Below, piece by piece: positions 22,084 through 33,937 of a DNA stretch of 64,000 nt. Origin of the DNA: Zelopaecilomyces penicillatus (lineage: Eukaryota; Ascomycota; Sordariomycetes; Hypocreales; Pseudodiploosporaceae); NCBI GenBank assembly GCA_005765155.1, contig VCCP01000005.1, positions 3,968,001 through 4,032,000 of the forward strand, given 5' to 3'. Under the pieces are notes generated by a model. That model searched no databases. It saw only the letters and a program-made list of their open reading frames with translations, and had not been told where the DNA came from. The translations under genes were made by a program, and so were the position numbers. The number at the start of each line of letters is the position of its first letter. The first letter of the stretch is position 1.

Positions 22084-25000
22084 ATGAATATTCAGTCTCT
22101 CGTCAACAGCGTTTCTACCTTTGATCATCATGCGCCAGCGTCCTTGCCAAGCAATGATGGATCTCGTCCTTGGGATTCACATTCACACACGGAACCTGCG
22201 GGTAACCGCAGATCAACAGGCTCAAGAGAGCGGAGCTTTCGCAAAGCGCCCCTGAGTCCGTCCACCTCCAAAAGGACCTCTTTACCATTCGGCGCAGTCT
22301 CTTCACCAAACCTTGGCTTCCAAAATACGCGAGACATGGTCAAACCGCCTGATGCAAGCCCTGGTGTTGGTTCTTCATGGCATGCAACGCCCTCATCACC
22401 TCCTCACGCCAGAGAGCGCCGGCCTGGGTGCACAAATACACCAAGAGCCCAAACAGCTCCTGCAGTGGAGTGGACTGTCGATGAAGTTGCTAATCGGCTG
22501 AAAACTTATCGCCAAGATGTTCGTGATGGTCATGCTCAGTTGACCGCCTATATTATTGAGTCTACGGAGGCCACTGAGCGGCGCGTTTTCCATGGTGACG
22601 ATCTCTTCTCAGGCGTGAATATAACTGCTGTTCCCAAGAACGAAGGCACAACAATGAGAATGAAGTTCAAGGTGAGCTGCATTACTTTTCCGCATGAATG
22701 TGAGAACATGATCTATTGACACCAGTCTGTAGCAGCATATAAGAAATAAAAGGGATCAGCGAGAAGAGCATTTTGTACCAGTCTGCATCAAAACAAACGT
22801 ACCTTCTGTTCCCCCATACCGCTTCCACCAAGTAGAGATTAGGAAAAATATCCTGTCTCCGCATACCATGTTAACGTTTGTTCCCCATCTCCGCGATCTG
22901 GAAAGCTCGGAGGAGGTAAAGTATAACTTGTGGCTGAAGGAATTAGAGGATATCGACCTCAAATCCGGCTTCAAGCCCATGAATCGTGAAGAGAAACAGA
23001 GCTGGACGGCCCAGTCAGAGCGTGCGGCGACAATTTCACTTTACCTTGACGGGTGGCTGGATAGACTTGCAATTCCTAATTGCAACAAGTCCACACTGAT
23101 CAGGTACATGGCAAGCCAGGAGCCTGACGAAACCATGACACCGCAACAGAAGTCAAACATATTGAAATCGCACCGCGACAGCGCTAGCATTGCCCCCGGT
23201 GCAATTAAAACGGCTGCAATGTTTACTGCTGCGTTCCGCCTTGCCTTTAAAGATGGCCAGCAACCCTCAAAGCAGGTTGACCTGCGCCGTGTTCTACTTT
23301 TGGACGAGTCTGTCGACAGTATAATGGATGCAAAGCCCACAGCTAAGGACGGCTCGCACTCCCAATATGACAACGAGGATGAGCGAGTAGAAAGTAACCT
23401 GGCTACATACTGCATCCTTGGCTGTCTCATCTGCTTTAGTCATTCATGCGACCATGGCGAGTACGACATGAAAAATCTGAAGCGCACTTTTTCAATGTCA
23501 TCGTGCTCTTCCCTCTCGGATGTTTTAAGGAGACGAAGATTATTAGCTAACAACACGAATATCAACTCTATAATGACGCTAGATGACACATCTATCAAGG
23601 ATATTTCAAGCGAACCATGTCAGCGAGCTTGTTACCGATTAGTTGAATCCACAGACCAACACCCGCAGCAAGGGACATGGTCCGAAGAGGAATGCACTGT
23701 TCTGCGTTCTCTTTATGTCACCGCAATGTACAGTCGCATCAAAAAGGATCCAACATGTCTTGCCGCGAACTTTTTGGATCGAAACTGCTTTGACGTACGC
23801 GATCAGCTTCTATCTTTGAAGATTTCCCTACCATCACCTGAGCCAACAGAGCCAGCTCGCCCCAAAAATCTTTCCTGGTATGACAGGCGCCGGAAAATGC
23901 TTCTGGGAGATTGGCAAGACCACACATTGACACATGAGCACCAGCGTCGGGAAATTATAGATCCATGTTTTCATGATGGTCCTTGTGCCCCCAAAATTTG
24001 TTCATGTGTTGATGCAGGTGTTCTTTGCGAAAAGTTCTGCGGTTGCAATGTGGAAGATTGTGCGTACAAGTTCACTGGCTGTGCGTGCCACTCGCAAGGT
24101 AAAACCTGCTACTCCAAGCAGAAGGACAAGCCATGTATATGTGTTCAGCTGAACCGAGAATGCGACCCATCGCTTTGTGGTACATGTGGCGCACTTGAAA
24201 GGGCTGATCCAGAAAACTCAGAAGATATCGCACTACATGCTACGGGCTGTCAAAATTGTGATTTGCAACGGGGTCTGCATAGACCTCTCTTGCTTGGACA
24301 GAGCCAGTTAGAGGGTGTCGGTTATGGCCTATATACAGCCGAGGATATTGCGCAAGATGAGTTCATCATCGAGTATGTGGGTGAATTGATAACGCATGAC
24401 GAAGGAGTGCGACGAGAGGCTCGACGGGGAGACGTCTTTGACGAAGAGTCCAACATATCCTACGTTTTCACTCTTTTAGAAAATGAGGGGATATGGGTTG
24501 ATGCAGCCATCTATGGGAATCTTAGCCGGTATATCAACCACGCCTCAGAACATGATACACATGGCTGCAACATTATGCCACGGATTCTCTATGTGAACGG
24601 TGAATATAGAATCAAGTTCACGGCTATGAAGGATATCAAAGCTGGAGAAGAGCTTTTCTTCAACTACGGGGAGAATTTTCCGAACCTGACAAAGAAACTT
24701 CTCGATCATAAGGCGGGGGAGACACCTCAAACATCAAAGGGGAAGGGGAGACCTGGCCGGCAAACGACGAGTGACCGTGTAGCACGAAAAGTTCCAAAAA
24801 CAGAGCAGAAGAACATAAAAAAGCGCAAGGAGTCTAAGAGAGAGAAGCAAGTGCGTCCAGAATCCGATGAGGACAAAGATATGATAGAGGAGAAGGCAGA
24901 GCAAGAGGCATTGGAAAACATGAGGAAACGCAAGCGGCAATTTTATGAAGAATCTGATGAAGAGGAATATATGCCAACTGGGACCGACGCAACGTCACAT

Positions 25001-25423
25001 GCGGCGGAGTCAAGCATAGATTCAGAAGAGCAGCCACCGGGCTCGAAACGGCTACGGAAGAAACCTCGACAGCTAAAACCCAAACCTCCTGGCACACCAT
25101 CAAAGAGTCGAAATCCACCTAAAACGCGAGGAAAACGAGGAGGGGCGCGGCCGGGTAGTGGACGGCCTAGAAAACATCCACGACCCGATACTGCTCCTTC
25201 AGTTCCTAACCCCCCCGCGGCCTCTACCAGGGATAACTCACCAGTCTTCCAGCCAGCAACCGCAACCACCACACCGAGACAGGACAAAAACAAGAGGAAA
25301 CCAGATGTCGAAGTAATCGAGATTGAAGACAGCGAGGATCAAGAAGACGTAATGGTCCGGGGCCGGACACCGCGGAACAGACGACCGCCTGCCAAGTTCA
25401 GAGACGATGAGGTTTTCGGATGA
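22084..25423 (+). CDS. EZH2/KMT6-type histone H3K27 methyltransferase (PRC2 catalytic subunit)
   Basis: Exon 1 is 22084-22671, a 61-bp intron runs 22672-22732 and exon 2 is 22733-25423; 1092 aa. An alternative acceptor three bases later would drop one Gln. Fungal KMT6 deposits H3K27me3 on facultative heterochromatin and often silences secondary-metabolite genes. The order is: a disordered N-terminus (1-125), a conserved middle region, a Cys-rich CXC/pre-SET domain at about 609-690 (CFHDGPCAPKICSCVDAG, FCGCNVEDC, CDPSLCGTCGA), and a SET domain at about 720-850. The SET domain has GVGYGLYTAEDI, FIIEYVGELIT, RYINHAS and GEELFFNYGENFP. A basic tail follows with an AT-hook-like GSGRPRKHPRP near residue 1006, an extension beyond the SET domain. 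The CXC-SET order separates it from SET1, SET2 and CLR4 classes. Confidence 0.9.
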
Positions 25424-26349
25424 GAATCGCTCGCTGTTGGGCTTACGACTACGCAAACCAAATTCTTGAACGATCAGAAATCGCGTACAATACCTTTTAA
25501 TTGGGTGGAATTTTTCTTCTTCATTTCAACGGGATCATATTTTTTTCTTTCAAATAAAGTAAAAGACTTGGCATGGTAACATTGGGCCATGAGCGGGCTC
25601 GGGATTGATTTTACCAACTGTCTTGCCATGTTCATTCGCAATACGTTGTTGTATGAGGTATTGAGTGATATTAAACTTCTATGTATACTATTTTGAAGCT
25701 GCTAGAACCGCCGACAGGTGGGAGAAAGCACAAGATACGCCAGGAAACACGGTAGACAAGCCATGAGGGTTAATTAGAACAAAGATACAAAATCATTGAA
25801 CAGATACATTGGTATGCAAGTTGTAGCCAAGGTTCGCTGATCAGGGAGGGAATATGCCATTCCGTCGTGTCAACGCCCCTGCCGGTAAGCCACAGTCTGG
25901 TGGGGTTGAGGCTTTTAGCCACAAACGATGACGTTGTCATTTCGACGTTTTTTTCCTGGCAGGCATGTGGGCAGCTGGCATGTTACGTATTACAGGACAG
26001 CTTGTAGGCATCAATGACTGCAAGGAAGCAGCATGGAGCTCCAAGGCAATTGACCACATCACCTCTCCCTCCCTCACATGCTTTCCCACTTCCACCCCAT
26101 TACTTAAGGAGCGTAGAGCCGACGGGAAACTTCTTCCTTCCCCCCATTCCTGACCTCTTCTCCCCCATTCCACCAAAGTCTTGTCAATCCCTCTCCCACC
26201 TGGTCTCTTTGCGGTTTCGCTCACGCGACCCCTCAGCTGCTTGCTACGAATACCTTCGAGGCCATAACTACACGCGCACACAGGCGCGCACATATACAAC
26301 ACCACTTGTAATCAGTTTCTGCGGCTGTTGCTGCATCCCCGCCGTTACC
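25424..26349. other. Spacer between the EZH2-like and BAP31-like genes
   Basis: 3' flank of the EZH2-like gene followed by a pyrimidine-rich promoter and leader (C/T tracts at 26060-26230) leading to the BAP31-like start. No gene-like frame. Confidence 0.4.
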
Positions 26350-27242
26350 ATGACGCTCTACTACACTCTTGTGCGTTTTGTCCCCAGTTTTTGCCACAGC
26401 CCGCTGCCATGGGCTGGAATTTGTAGCGCATATTGGCCCGAATCTAACTGGCGCAGGTGTTTATTCTGTTGATGTTTGAGATGGGGCTGTTCATGATGTT
26501 GCTTGTGCCCCTGCCATTTGGCGTCAAGAGAAGGATCTTTACGTGAGTTCAAGGCTATTTGCCAGTCATCCTCGCAGCGCGAGAGGGGCTCGGTCGGATT
26601 GGCATTTTCAGAATGCGCAGCTAATGACTTTGACCAGCTTCATTTCTGAAAACCCGATCATAGCCAAACTCCAGTATTGGATGAAGATTACCTTCGTCTT
26701 TATTCTCATTCTTTTCATCGACAGCGTTAACCGTGTCTACCGAGTTCAAATTGAGCTTTTGGCAGCGCACGAGCAGGCCGCCAAGGGAAGGTACGTCATG
26801 ACACCTACATCAGCACCCCGCTTACCCCCCCAAATTGTCTCAGGCTAACCTTTTATTCAGTGGTGCCGCCGTTATGGGCCACGAGCGTCTCGAAGTCCAA
26901 GCTCGCAAGTTCTACTCTCAGCGCAACATGTACTTGTGCGGTTTCACGCTCTTCTTGTCACTTATTCTCAACCGCACTTACGTCATGATTCTCGAGGTGA
27001 TGCGTCTGGAGGACAAGCTCAAGACATACGAAGGCACGAACAAGAACACCAAGGAGAGTGAGAAGTTGGCTGTTGCAGGAAAGCCTGGTGAGATCGCTGG
27101 TCTTAGAAAAGAGCTTGAGAAGAAGGAGCAGGACCTTCAGAACCTCAAGAAGCAGAGTGAGCAGCTGAACAAGGCTTACGATGAGCTGAGTGACAAGTAT
27201 GCCGCCACCCAGCTGGATGGTGAGGGTAGGAAGGGAAGGTAA
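26350..27242 (+). CDS. BAP31-like ER membrane protein (Yet family)
   Basis: Four exons (26350-26370, 26457-26542, 26638-26790, 26861-27242) give 213 aa; the first codes only seven residues, MTLYYTL. BAP31/Yet proteins are three-span ER proteins that act in membrane-protein export and quality control. Membrane segment 1 is VFILLMFEMGLFMMLLVPLP, segment 2 is in YWMKITFVFILILFIDSV, and segment 3 is MYLCGFTLFLSLILNRTYVM. The charged loop RVQIELLAAHEQ and the HERLEVQARKFYSQRN motif before segment 3 are family signatures. A C-terminal cytosolic coiled coil follows (RKELEKKEQDLQNLKKQSEQ). The tail ends GEGRKGR and shows no canonical KKXX retrieval signal. Intron phases agree, with a TCTAAC branch point in intron 1. 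Confidence 0.93.
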
Positions 27243-27699
27243 GATGGCTGCACATCTTCAGGCAAGTAAACGATTGCCGAATAAAAAATGCATGTGATTG
27301 GGAGGGAAGAAAAGGCCTATCGAGCTGCGCCTGATACAACCTGGTCAACCATCATAAAATATGAGTGACGGGTGCTCCATTATTGGGTAGCAACACTGAG
27401 AGGAGGTGTTAAGAGGATCATACAAATGTCGAAGCCATCAACAGAGGCTTTGAGCTGGCGCTGAATTAGGAACGTGGTTGTGCATATTGTATGCAGTGGT
27501 ATATTATTTCTACACTAAGGTGTGTCAAGCTGAGGATATCACAGAATATTGTATTTGAAATGCATCGCAGTCAATTAATGATTTACAAATAATCCTTCCA
27601 CATTTGCCTACCTTAAGCAGTTGATCCGGTAAGGTGACTGCTTTTGCGACACGATACAAGTAAGGAAAGCAAGTAAATTTGAAATAGCTGGTTAGGTGC
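27243..27699. other. Convergent spacer
   Basis: A/T-rich 3' flanks of the BAP31-like (+) and helix-hairpin-helix (-) genes. No gene is seen. Confidence 0.4.
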
Positions 27700-28862
27700 T
27701 CATGATCTAATTCTCTTAGAACGCCTCACAGGAGTCTCTGACTCGACAGGTTGTTTGCTGTTCGTTTGTGATGCAGTCGTTTTGGTGTCATTAGAAGCTG
27801 TCTTGCGCTTTGGCGGCATTGAAGTACTGGGCGACTTTGATTTCTTATCTGGTTTAGGTGCTGCCAATTTTGTTTTTTCTGCTTTGGGCCCGTCAAGGTG
27901 CTGCTGCTTCATCACGACATATGCAACTTTTTCGATATCAGTCGCCGAGACACCAAGACGCTCGGCGAGACGGCCGGCCTCGGAGCGCAGAGCTTGATAT
28001 TCCTTGGGGTTGTATTTTATGGTAGTCTTCGCACCCTCGCTGCAGAGCCAGTAGAATGCCTCGTCTGAGAAAAAGATGACGCCAGTAGGGTCGTGGGCGG
28101 AGAGGAGCAGGGAGGCGGTGGCAGGGCCGATGCCCTTGAGCTTTGTGAGAGCTTCGAGGGCAACTGCGGCATTGTCTCGGGGGTTTGATTTGGAATTGGG
28201 GCTGGACTTGGTGCGGTATGCTTTGATGGCAGTTTGGATTGTGGATTCTGTAAAGGCAGGGGGGTTGGATGAGACGAGGCTCATGAGCGTAGGGCGGAAT
28301 TTGCCATGTCGTCTGAGGGCATGTCAGTAAAATGCAATCTAACTTTCTTACACTGAGAATATCTGCCCATTGAGGACGATTTATGTAGCAATTTGGATAT
28401 GTATGAGATGGTTTTAAAAAAAGGAACGACGAAGTGCATGGCTGAAGTCTGCGATGAGGAGAAACTTACAGTTTCCATTCTACTAGTGCCTTGACATCGT
28501 CCAGCTTCATGTCCTGGTGAGGCGCATCTGCACCAAACGTCTTTACCGCATCTACATAGCGATACTGATCCAGCTCCTGAAGCGTCTTTTGTCCATCTTT
28601 GGCTATAGATGGGGGACGAAAAGAAAAAAGTTCAAGCACTCAGAGTCAGTCAAGGTTTTTTTGAGTTTTTTTAGATGAGTTTTTTTGAGAGAATGATGCG
28701 CGCCAGACAGTGGGGAGGAGCTCTTCTTGCACAAGGGTGAGTTTTTACGCGGGGATTGATTCACTCACCTCCCTTGGACTGTGTAATTTCGTCTATAAGG
28801 GCTGGGTAATTGCTTAGGAGTTCGTCAAACTCGGCTTTGGTGATTGTGTCTGGTAATAACAT
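27700..28862 (-). CDS. Helix-hairpin-helix (DNA-glycosylase-like) conserved fungal protein
   Basis: Exons 28862-28769, 28602-28470 and 28312-27700 give 279 aa with matching phases. The first two exons encode a helical start (MLLPDTITKAEFDELLSNYP) and a region ending VKALVEWKLRHGKFRPTLM. A helix-hairpin-helix stands out near residues 133-147: LKGIGPATASLLLS, followed by VIFFSDEAFYWLC. This resembles the HhH-GPD arrangement of base-excision glycosylases, but I see no obvious catalytic Lys/Asp pair with the usual spacing and no iron-sulfur cysteines. The C-terminal 60 residues are Lys/Ser/Thr-rich and end VRRSKRIRS, a likely nuclear signal. I infer a nuclear DNA-binding role; enzymatic activity is not established. 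Intron 1 (166 bp) contains repeated T runs. Confidence 0.82.
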
Positions 28863-30002
28863 TGTGGTGTTTGGTGGAGAGAGAGGTGCTGGTTGGGAGG
28901 TTGGGAAATTGGGGGGATGAAGTTGAAGCGGGAAACATGTGCATGTACGTACCCAGAGTTGCTACAGTGCCTGTTGGGGCATTAGCTTTAGTGGTCGTTA
29001 GTGAACTTTCTCACTGAGCTTTAGTGACTGTGGGGACCCCGACAATCCGGATCTCGGCTCGGCTCTCCACAGACGGATCAACGGCAGCCACAAGACGATG
29101 GCGGTTGCCTACTTTGTACAAAGTGTGTAATGGATTCCCTGATGAATAGTTTCTTTGTCTTTCTTTTTCATGTATATCTCTCACGAATATCTACTATTCA
29201 TCTTCAACCACCTACGAAATTACGGTTACTAACTTAGTCGCCTTGCACTATGTCTACCCTTATCATCGGAATGGCGCCGCCTACATTAACATGTCTGTGG
29301 GAAGAGCGAAGGGACCCTTGCGTCTAGTCCGTAAGGGACATACTTGGTCTTATGTTTCTCTACTGTTTCTTTGCTTGCTCCCTTAAAAAGGACACAGTGT
29401 GGAGACAAGAATGCCGTTTAAGATGTAAGTCCAAGTGAAAACAGTACTTGTAGGTGCTAAGACAAGTGGAACAGCAAGACCTGTTCTGCCAGGGCCAATG
29501 ATTCTCTCAAGTCTTGTGGCATTGCTTGTCAACTTGGCCGCAAACACCACTAGCTACAACTTCAAATCTCAATTTTCTACTGACTAGTCGATTCTCGAAG
29601 CCAATTATTCCAAATTTGTTTACAAATTCCCACCCAACGATTTTCAGTAGCGTGGATGCCAAGATAAGCAGGTTAGGACGGTTGGTGGGAATTGCGTGAT
29701 TTGGTCTCAAACATGGCTCATCCGGGATCCCCAGGTTAGAGCGTGAGACAGCATCACTTCCCTCAAACAGTCAACCATCGGTCGACGACTTTACGCACGG
29801 CTATGTTTTCTGAGCTATGTATGCACGTCATATGCCAGTTGCCCCATATTCCGTTGTCGGCGATTCGTTGTCTAGTTGGGCATCAGTTGTCCGCTTTCTG
29901 CCACGATGGACTAAGTGTCGTTCCACCTCACCCAACCTGTATCCTCTCCCCAAAAGTCCAATTGCAAATAATTGATTCAAAGTTTGGGAAGAAGTGGTTA
30001 GT
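28863..30002. other. Divergent intergenic region upstream of the flavin monooxygenase
   Basis: This 1.1 kb lies between the HhH-protein start (-) and the monooxygenase start (+). It contains short non-conserved open frames only. No repeat of note. Confidence 0.4.
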
Positions 30003-31930
30003 ATGGGAGACCTGCCAGATTTACGTCGACCAAGCTATTTGGCAAACAATGAAACCCCAAGATCAATACCTGGAGTAGTTGGGCATACAACGCTTGAGAG
30101 CTCTACGGTTGATGGATTGAAGCCATGTGCTATGCCGTTATTGGAGCTTGTTGATCGATTTATTGATGAACCAAGAGAGCTCAGAGTTGCCGTTATTGGT
30201 GCTGGGATATCAGGCATCACAGCCGGTATTCTGCTGCCAGCCAAGGTTCCTGGGATCAAGCTCACGATTTTCGAGAAGAACGCAGATGTGGTATCTATGC
30301 TAATCATGCTGTTACTCTGAATGCAGATGAGCTTTGCCCAATCCTTCAATTCTATAGACGCTGATTCAAATCTCCCTTGACTGTATAGGGCGGTACTTGG
30401 TTCGAAAACACATATCCAGGAGCGCGCTGCGACGTGCCTGCTCACGTTTACCAGTCTACGTTTGACCCGAACACACAATGGTCCGAGGAATTTGCACAAG
30501 GTCCTGAGATTCTAGACTATTGGAAGAAGCTGGCTCGAAAACATGATTTATACAAATATTTGAGACTCTCACACAAAGTCGAAGGGCTAGATTGGGATAG
30601 TCAAAAGTCAACGTGGAGAATCAGCGTTTGCGATATGACTACAGGCCTCTTTCATATCGAAGACGCAGATTTCGTTCTTACTGCAATCGGCCGGTTCAAT
30701 GAATGGAAGCTGCCAAATTATCCTGGCATTTCGGACTACAGAGGATTAATCCGGCATACTTCGAATTGGGACCAGTCTTTCGATTTATCTAATAAGAGAG
30801 TTGCCGTCATTGGGAACGGTGCAAGTGGTGTACAACTAGTTGCAAACATCCAACAGCGAGTTGCTCGTCTTGACCATTATGTGCGAAACAATACGTGGAT
30901 TGCGTCGTCATATGCTGGCCATGAGACCTCAATTGAACCAAAGGTCATCCCTACAGAGCTCCAGGAAAGATTCAAGGATCCTGACGTGTATCTCGAGTAT
31001 AGAAAATCATTGGAAGGTTTCTATTACCGAGGGTTTGAAAATTGGCTAAAGGGTTCTGACAAGATTGATGAGCAGCGCAAACAGTTCACTGAGCTCGCAA
31101 AGAAACGTCTAGCAGGGAAGCCAGATTTATTTGAGAGGATCATCCCTGATTTTTCTCCAAATTGTCGGCGTCTCACTCCTGGACCTGGATACTTTGAAGC
31201 ACTTTCTCAACCCAATGCTGAGCATATTGCAACACCAATAAAACGGTTTACCGCGACCGGCATTGAGACTATCGACGGAGAGATTCGAGATGTTGATGCG
31301 ATATTTTGCGCCACAGGTGCAAATTCTGACATGGCCCCCCCTTTTCCCATTCGGTCGGGCTCACAGGATCTGAGCCTTGATTGGAAGCACTCGGGATTGC
31401 ATGGGTTCCCATATACGTACATGGGTGTGGCCTCGCCAGGGTTTCACAACCTCTTATTCATACATGGCCCCAACGGCTCAAGCCGCTCAGGAACCGTCCC
31501 ACACGATGTCGAAACTCAACTCGCATTTCTCTCCAAGATCCTCCGAAAAGCAAGCCGCGAGGGCATTAAGACTATCACGCCGTCGCAAAAAGCAACTGAT
31601 GATTTCCTCTCTTATTCAGACGCCTTCTTCGAAACAACAGTCTTGTCAGAAAATTGCAGGTCTTGGTATAATGGTGGGAAACCGGGTGGAAGAATTCATG
31701 GTCTCTGGCCCGGGAGTGCCACTCATATGACTATAATACAGCGGGAACCACGTTGGGAGGATTGGGAGTACGAATATCTTTCAGAAAGTGGAAACAGATT
31801 TGCCTGGTATTTTGGCAATGGTTATACTAGGATTGAGACGGATCCGGGGTCGGATATGACGCCATATTTGCAGGCACAGCCTCCATCAGACCTTCGGGAC
31901 CTACATGAGAGTTGGTGGAGTATTCCTTGA
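30003..31930 (+). CDS. Flavin-binding monooxygenase, Baeyer-Villiger type
   Basis: Exons 30003-30290 and 30389-31930 encode 609 aa. The first in-frame ATG is 30003; the codons before it include GTG at 29994 but no ATG. These enzymes use FAD and NADPH to insert oxygen next to a ketone or to hydroxylate. The FAD Rossmann motif is VIGAGISGITAG near residue 66. The spliced NADVGGTWFENTYPGARCDV joins the GGTW motif across the intron. The Baeyer-Villiger fingerprint is YRGLIRHTSNWD near residue 213, and the second (NADPH) Rossmann is VIGNGASGVQLV near residue 238. A C-terminal FCATGANSD-type motif is present. The substrate is unknown; such enzymes act on steroids, terpenoids, cyclic ketones and mycotoxin intermediates. 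It converges with an FAD-linked oxidase 504 bp away. Confidence 0.9.
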
Positions 31931-32434
31931 GAAGGTATGAATAAATATTACTAAGTAAGATGAAGAGAATTGGTAATCCTGGGGGTCTGATGAGGCCAGC
32001 AAGGGTTTCCGCCATCTTCTTGTTTGCCAAGTGTAAAAAAGGGCCATAGTCTTAATTTGTTTAACTCCAAGGGAGCGTTTTCTGTTCGCATCTGATTATT
32101 AATAGGACTAGACATGACTATTTACTATTTAGTAAAATGCTGCTTGCGCGTTTGAAGGTAGACATAAAACTTGAGATACATTTATGATGTCCATGATAAG
32201 AAAAGAGAAACGCATATAAGAAATATAATAAAATTTAGCAACAACTTATGCTTATGCTGAACTATCTAAAATGCAAATAAAACCCTTTAAGAATGTAAAG
32301 AGTGAGCAGAGAGTATCTATCAAATTCGACATATTTCATCACACAGCAATATTGACTCATCACCTTAAGTCCCTATGAAAACCTACAACATGGATCGAGA
32401 AAACAAACGTATACCCACAGAATTATCATATCGC
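31931..32434. other. A/T-rich spacer between two convergent oxidoreductase genes
   Basis: This 504 bp is clearly more A/T-rich than its flanks (for example ataagaaatataataaaatt near 32216). No open frame is gene-like. It holds both 3' ends. Confidence 0.45.
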
Positions 32435-33937
32435 TTATTTCTTAGTTAGCTTCCATGCCTTATTGAAGACATTGGTGGGGTCGTATATCGCTTTCACATC
32501 CTTCAATCTCTGCGCATTCGATCCAAACGCTGTTTCTGCATTGACGACAACATCGGGTGACGCATAGTTGATGTACATACCGACGCCGTCATCCAGCTTG
32601 TCGTTATTATAGCCCAGGCTGCGTATATCCGTTTGCAGCTGCCGGTTGAAAAGCCGCACCTCACTATCATGAGCGGCGTCTTCCCAGTTGTGAACTAGGA
32701 TGATGTTGTAGTAGTTGCCGCGATTGTTGAACGCCGTGGCTGATGATGAGACGGTGCTGGACTTGTGGCGAGACAGGCATTCAAATAGACAGACGCTGCC
32801 TTGCATGCCCATGTCCTGAGGGTGATCGTCACCAAAGCCCCAGAACTTGTCGAGGATGGCCTCGGCGGTGGCTAGTGTCAGGGGTAAGGTGAAGTTGGCG
32901 CCGCCGAGGAGGTATTTGCGTCCGGGGGGGAACAGATCCTCGTCGCCGATGGTGTTGATGGAGGAGTAGGGCATCGGGCCGGCCATCTTGTGCATATAGT
33001 CGAGCTTCAGCATAGGAGCGAAGTACTCGGGCCCGAGAACTTCAGCATTATCGCCGAGATATACCATCTGCATTATGATGGCCTTGGGGCGTGGAGCAGT
33101 GAGGTTGTCTGGTGCAGGGGGAGCATGACCACAGGCAAGGCTCAAAACCTGTCGTCCATCATTGGTCTCGCCCCAGGTGTTTACAAACTCAACCAGTGCT
33201 GGCAGCTTGTCGACTGAGAAAACGAACACACCGGCCCAGATAGGGCCCTGGACAAACGCCTTGCTGGTGAACTTTGTCACCACGCCGAAGCTGCTACCAG
33301 CTCCACGCATCGCCCAGAACAAATCTGGGTTTTCCGTCTCCGAAGCCGTGACGATACTCCCATCAGCGAGAACGACCTCACACGACAGCAACAGGTCAAC
33401 CGTCAGCCCATGCAGCCCCGACAGATATCCGTAACCACCGTGCAGGATGAGGCCGCCGACGCCGGTATGGGAGACGGTACCTCCTGTCGTTGCGAGACCA
33501 TGCTCCCACAGAGCCTTGTCTACGTCACCCCATAGACAGCCTCCGCCAAACGACACCGTCTGGGCTTGCACATCGACAGAAACGTCTCGCATCAGCGATA
33601 GGTCGAGCACCATGCCCTCGGGTGAGGGGGCGCTTGATGCTGCGGAGGTGCTGTGGCCACCGCCCTTGACGTTGAAGGCGATGCCATTGGCAGTGGCGAA
33701 TTTGACAATCGAACTGGCTTCTTCAGCAGTTCTGGGTTGGGCAACAGCAGCCTTTGAGAAGAAGTAAGTAGGTGATTTACCATGACATACGGAGGGGGGA
33801 GGCCGTTTACTTACTGCTGGTATGATGCAGGTAGAACTCCATCGATTTAGGCTTTGTTCATAATCGTCGTCACCGGGCAAAAGAAGACGACCTTTGGTTA
33901 GTGCCTTACGCAGCGAGGCGAATGTTTCAGAAGCCAT
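32435..33937 (-). CDS. FAD-linked oxidase, berberine-bridge-enzyme-like
   Basis: The frame is open for 500 codons, but a 63-nt piece (33814-33752) has a perfect donor GTAAGT, a CTTAC-like branch region and a CAAAG acceptor. Removing it joins TCIIPA to AAVAQPRTAEEAS, the normal family sequence, giving 479 aa. So exons are 33937-33815 and 33751-32435. The FAD_binding_4 fold shows KGGGHSTSAAS (the His is the usual flavin attachment residue), HTGVGGLILHGGYGYLS and GAGSSFGVVTKF. The C-terminal BBE segment has INYASPDVV and YDPTNVFNKAWKL. The second attachment Cys of bicovalent enzymes is not seen in the glycine loop. There is no signal peptide, so it is probably intracellular. Such oxidases act on sugars, polyketides or alkaloids; the substrate is unknown. 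Confidence 0.88.
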   Translation of the reverse strand: MASETFASLRKALTKGRLLLPGDDDYEQSLNRWSSTCIIPAVSKRPPPSVCHGKSPTYFFSKAAVAQPRTAEEASSIVKFATANGIAFNVKGGGHSTSAASSAPSPEGMVLDLSLMRDVSVDVQAQTVSFGGGCLWGDVDKALWEHGLATTGGTVSHTGVGGLILHGGYGYLSGLHGLTVDLLLSCEVVLADGSIVTASETENPDLFWAMRGAGSSFGVVTKFTSKAFVQGPIWAGVFVFSVDKLPALVEFVNTWGETNDGRQVLSLACGHAPPAPDNLTAPRPKAIIMQMVYLGDNAEVLGPEYFAPMLKLDYMHKMAGPMPYSSINTIGDEDLFPPGRKYLLGGANFTLPLTLATAEAILDKFWGFGDDHPQDMGMQGSVCLFECLSRHKSSTVSSSATAFNNRGNYYNIILVHNWEDAAHDSEVRLFNRQLQTDIRSLGYNNDKLDDGVGMYINYASPDVVVNAETAFGSNAQRLKDVKAIYDPTNVFNKAWKLTKK

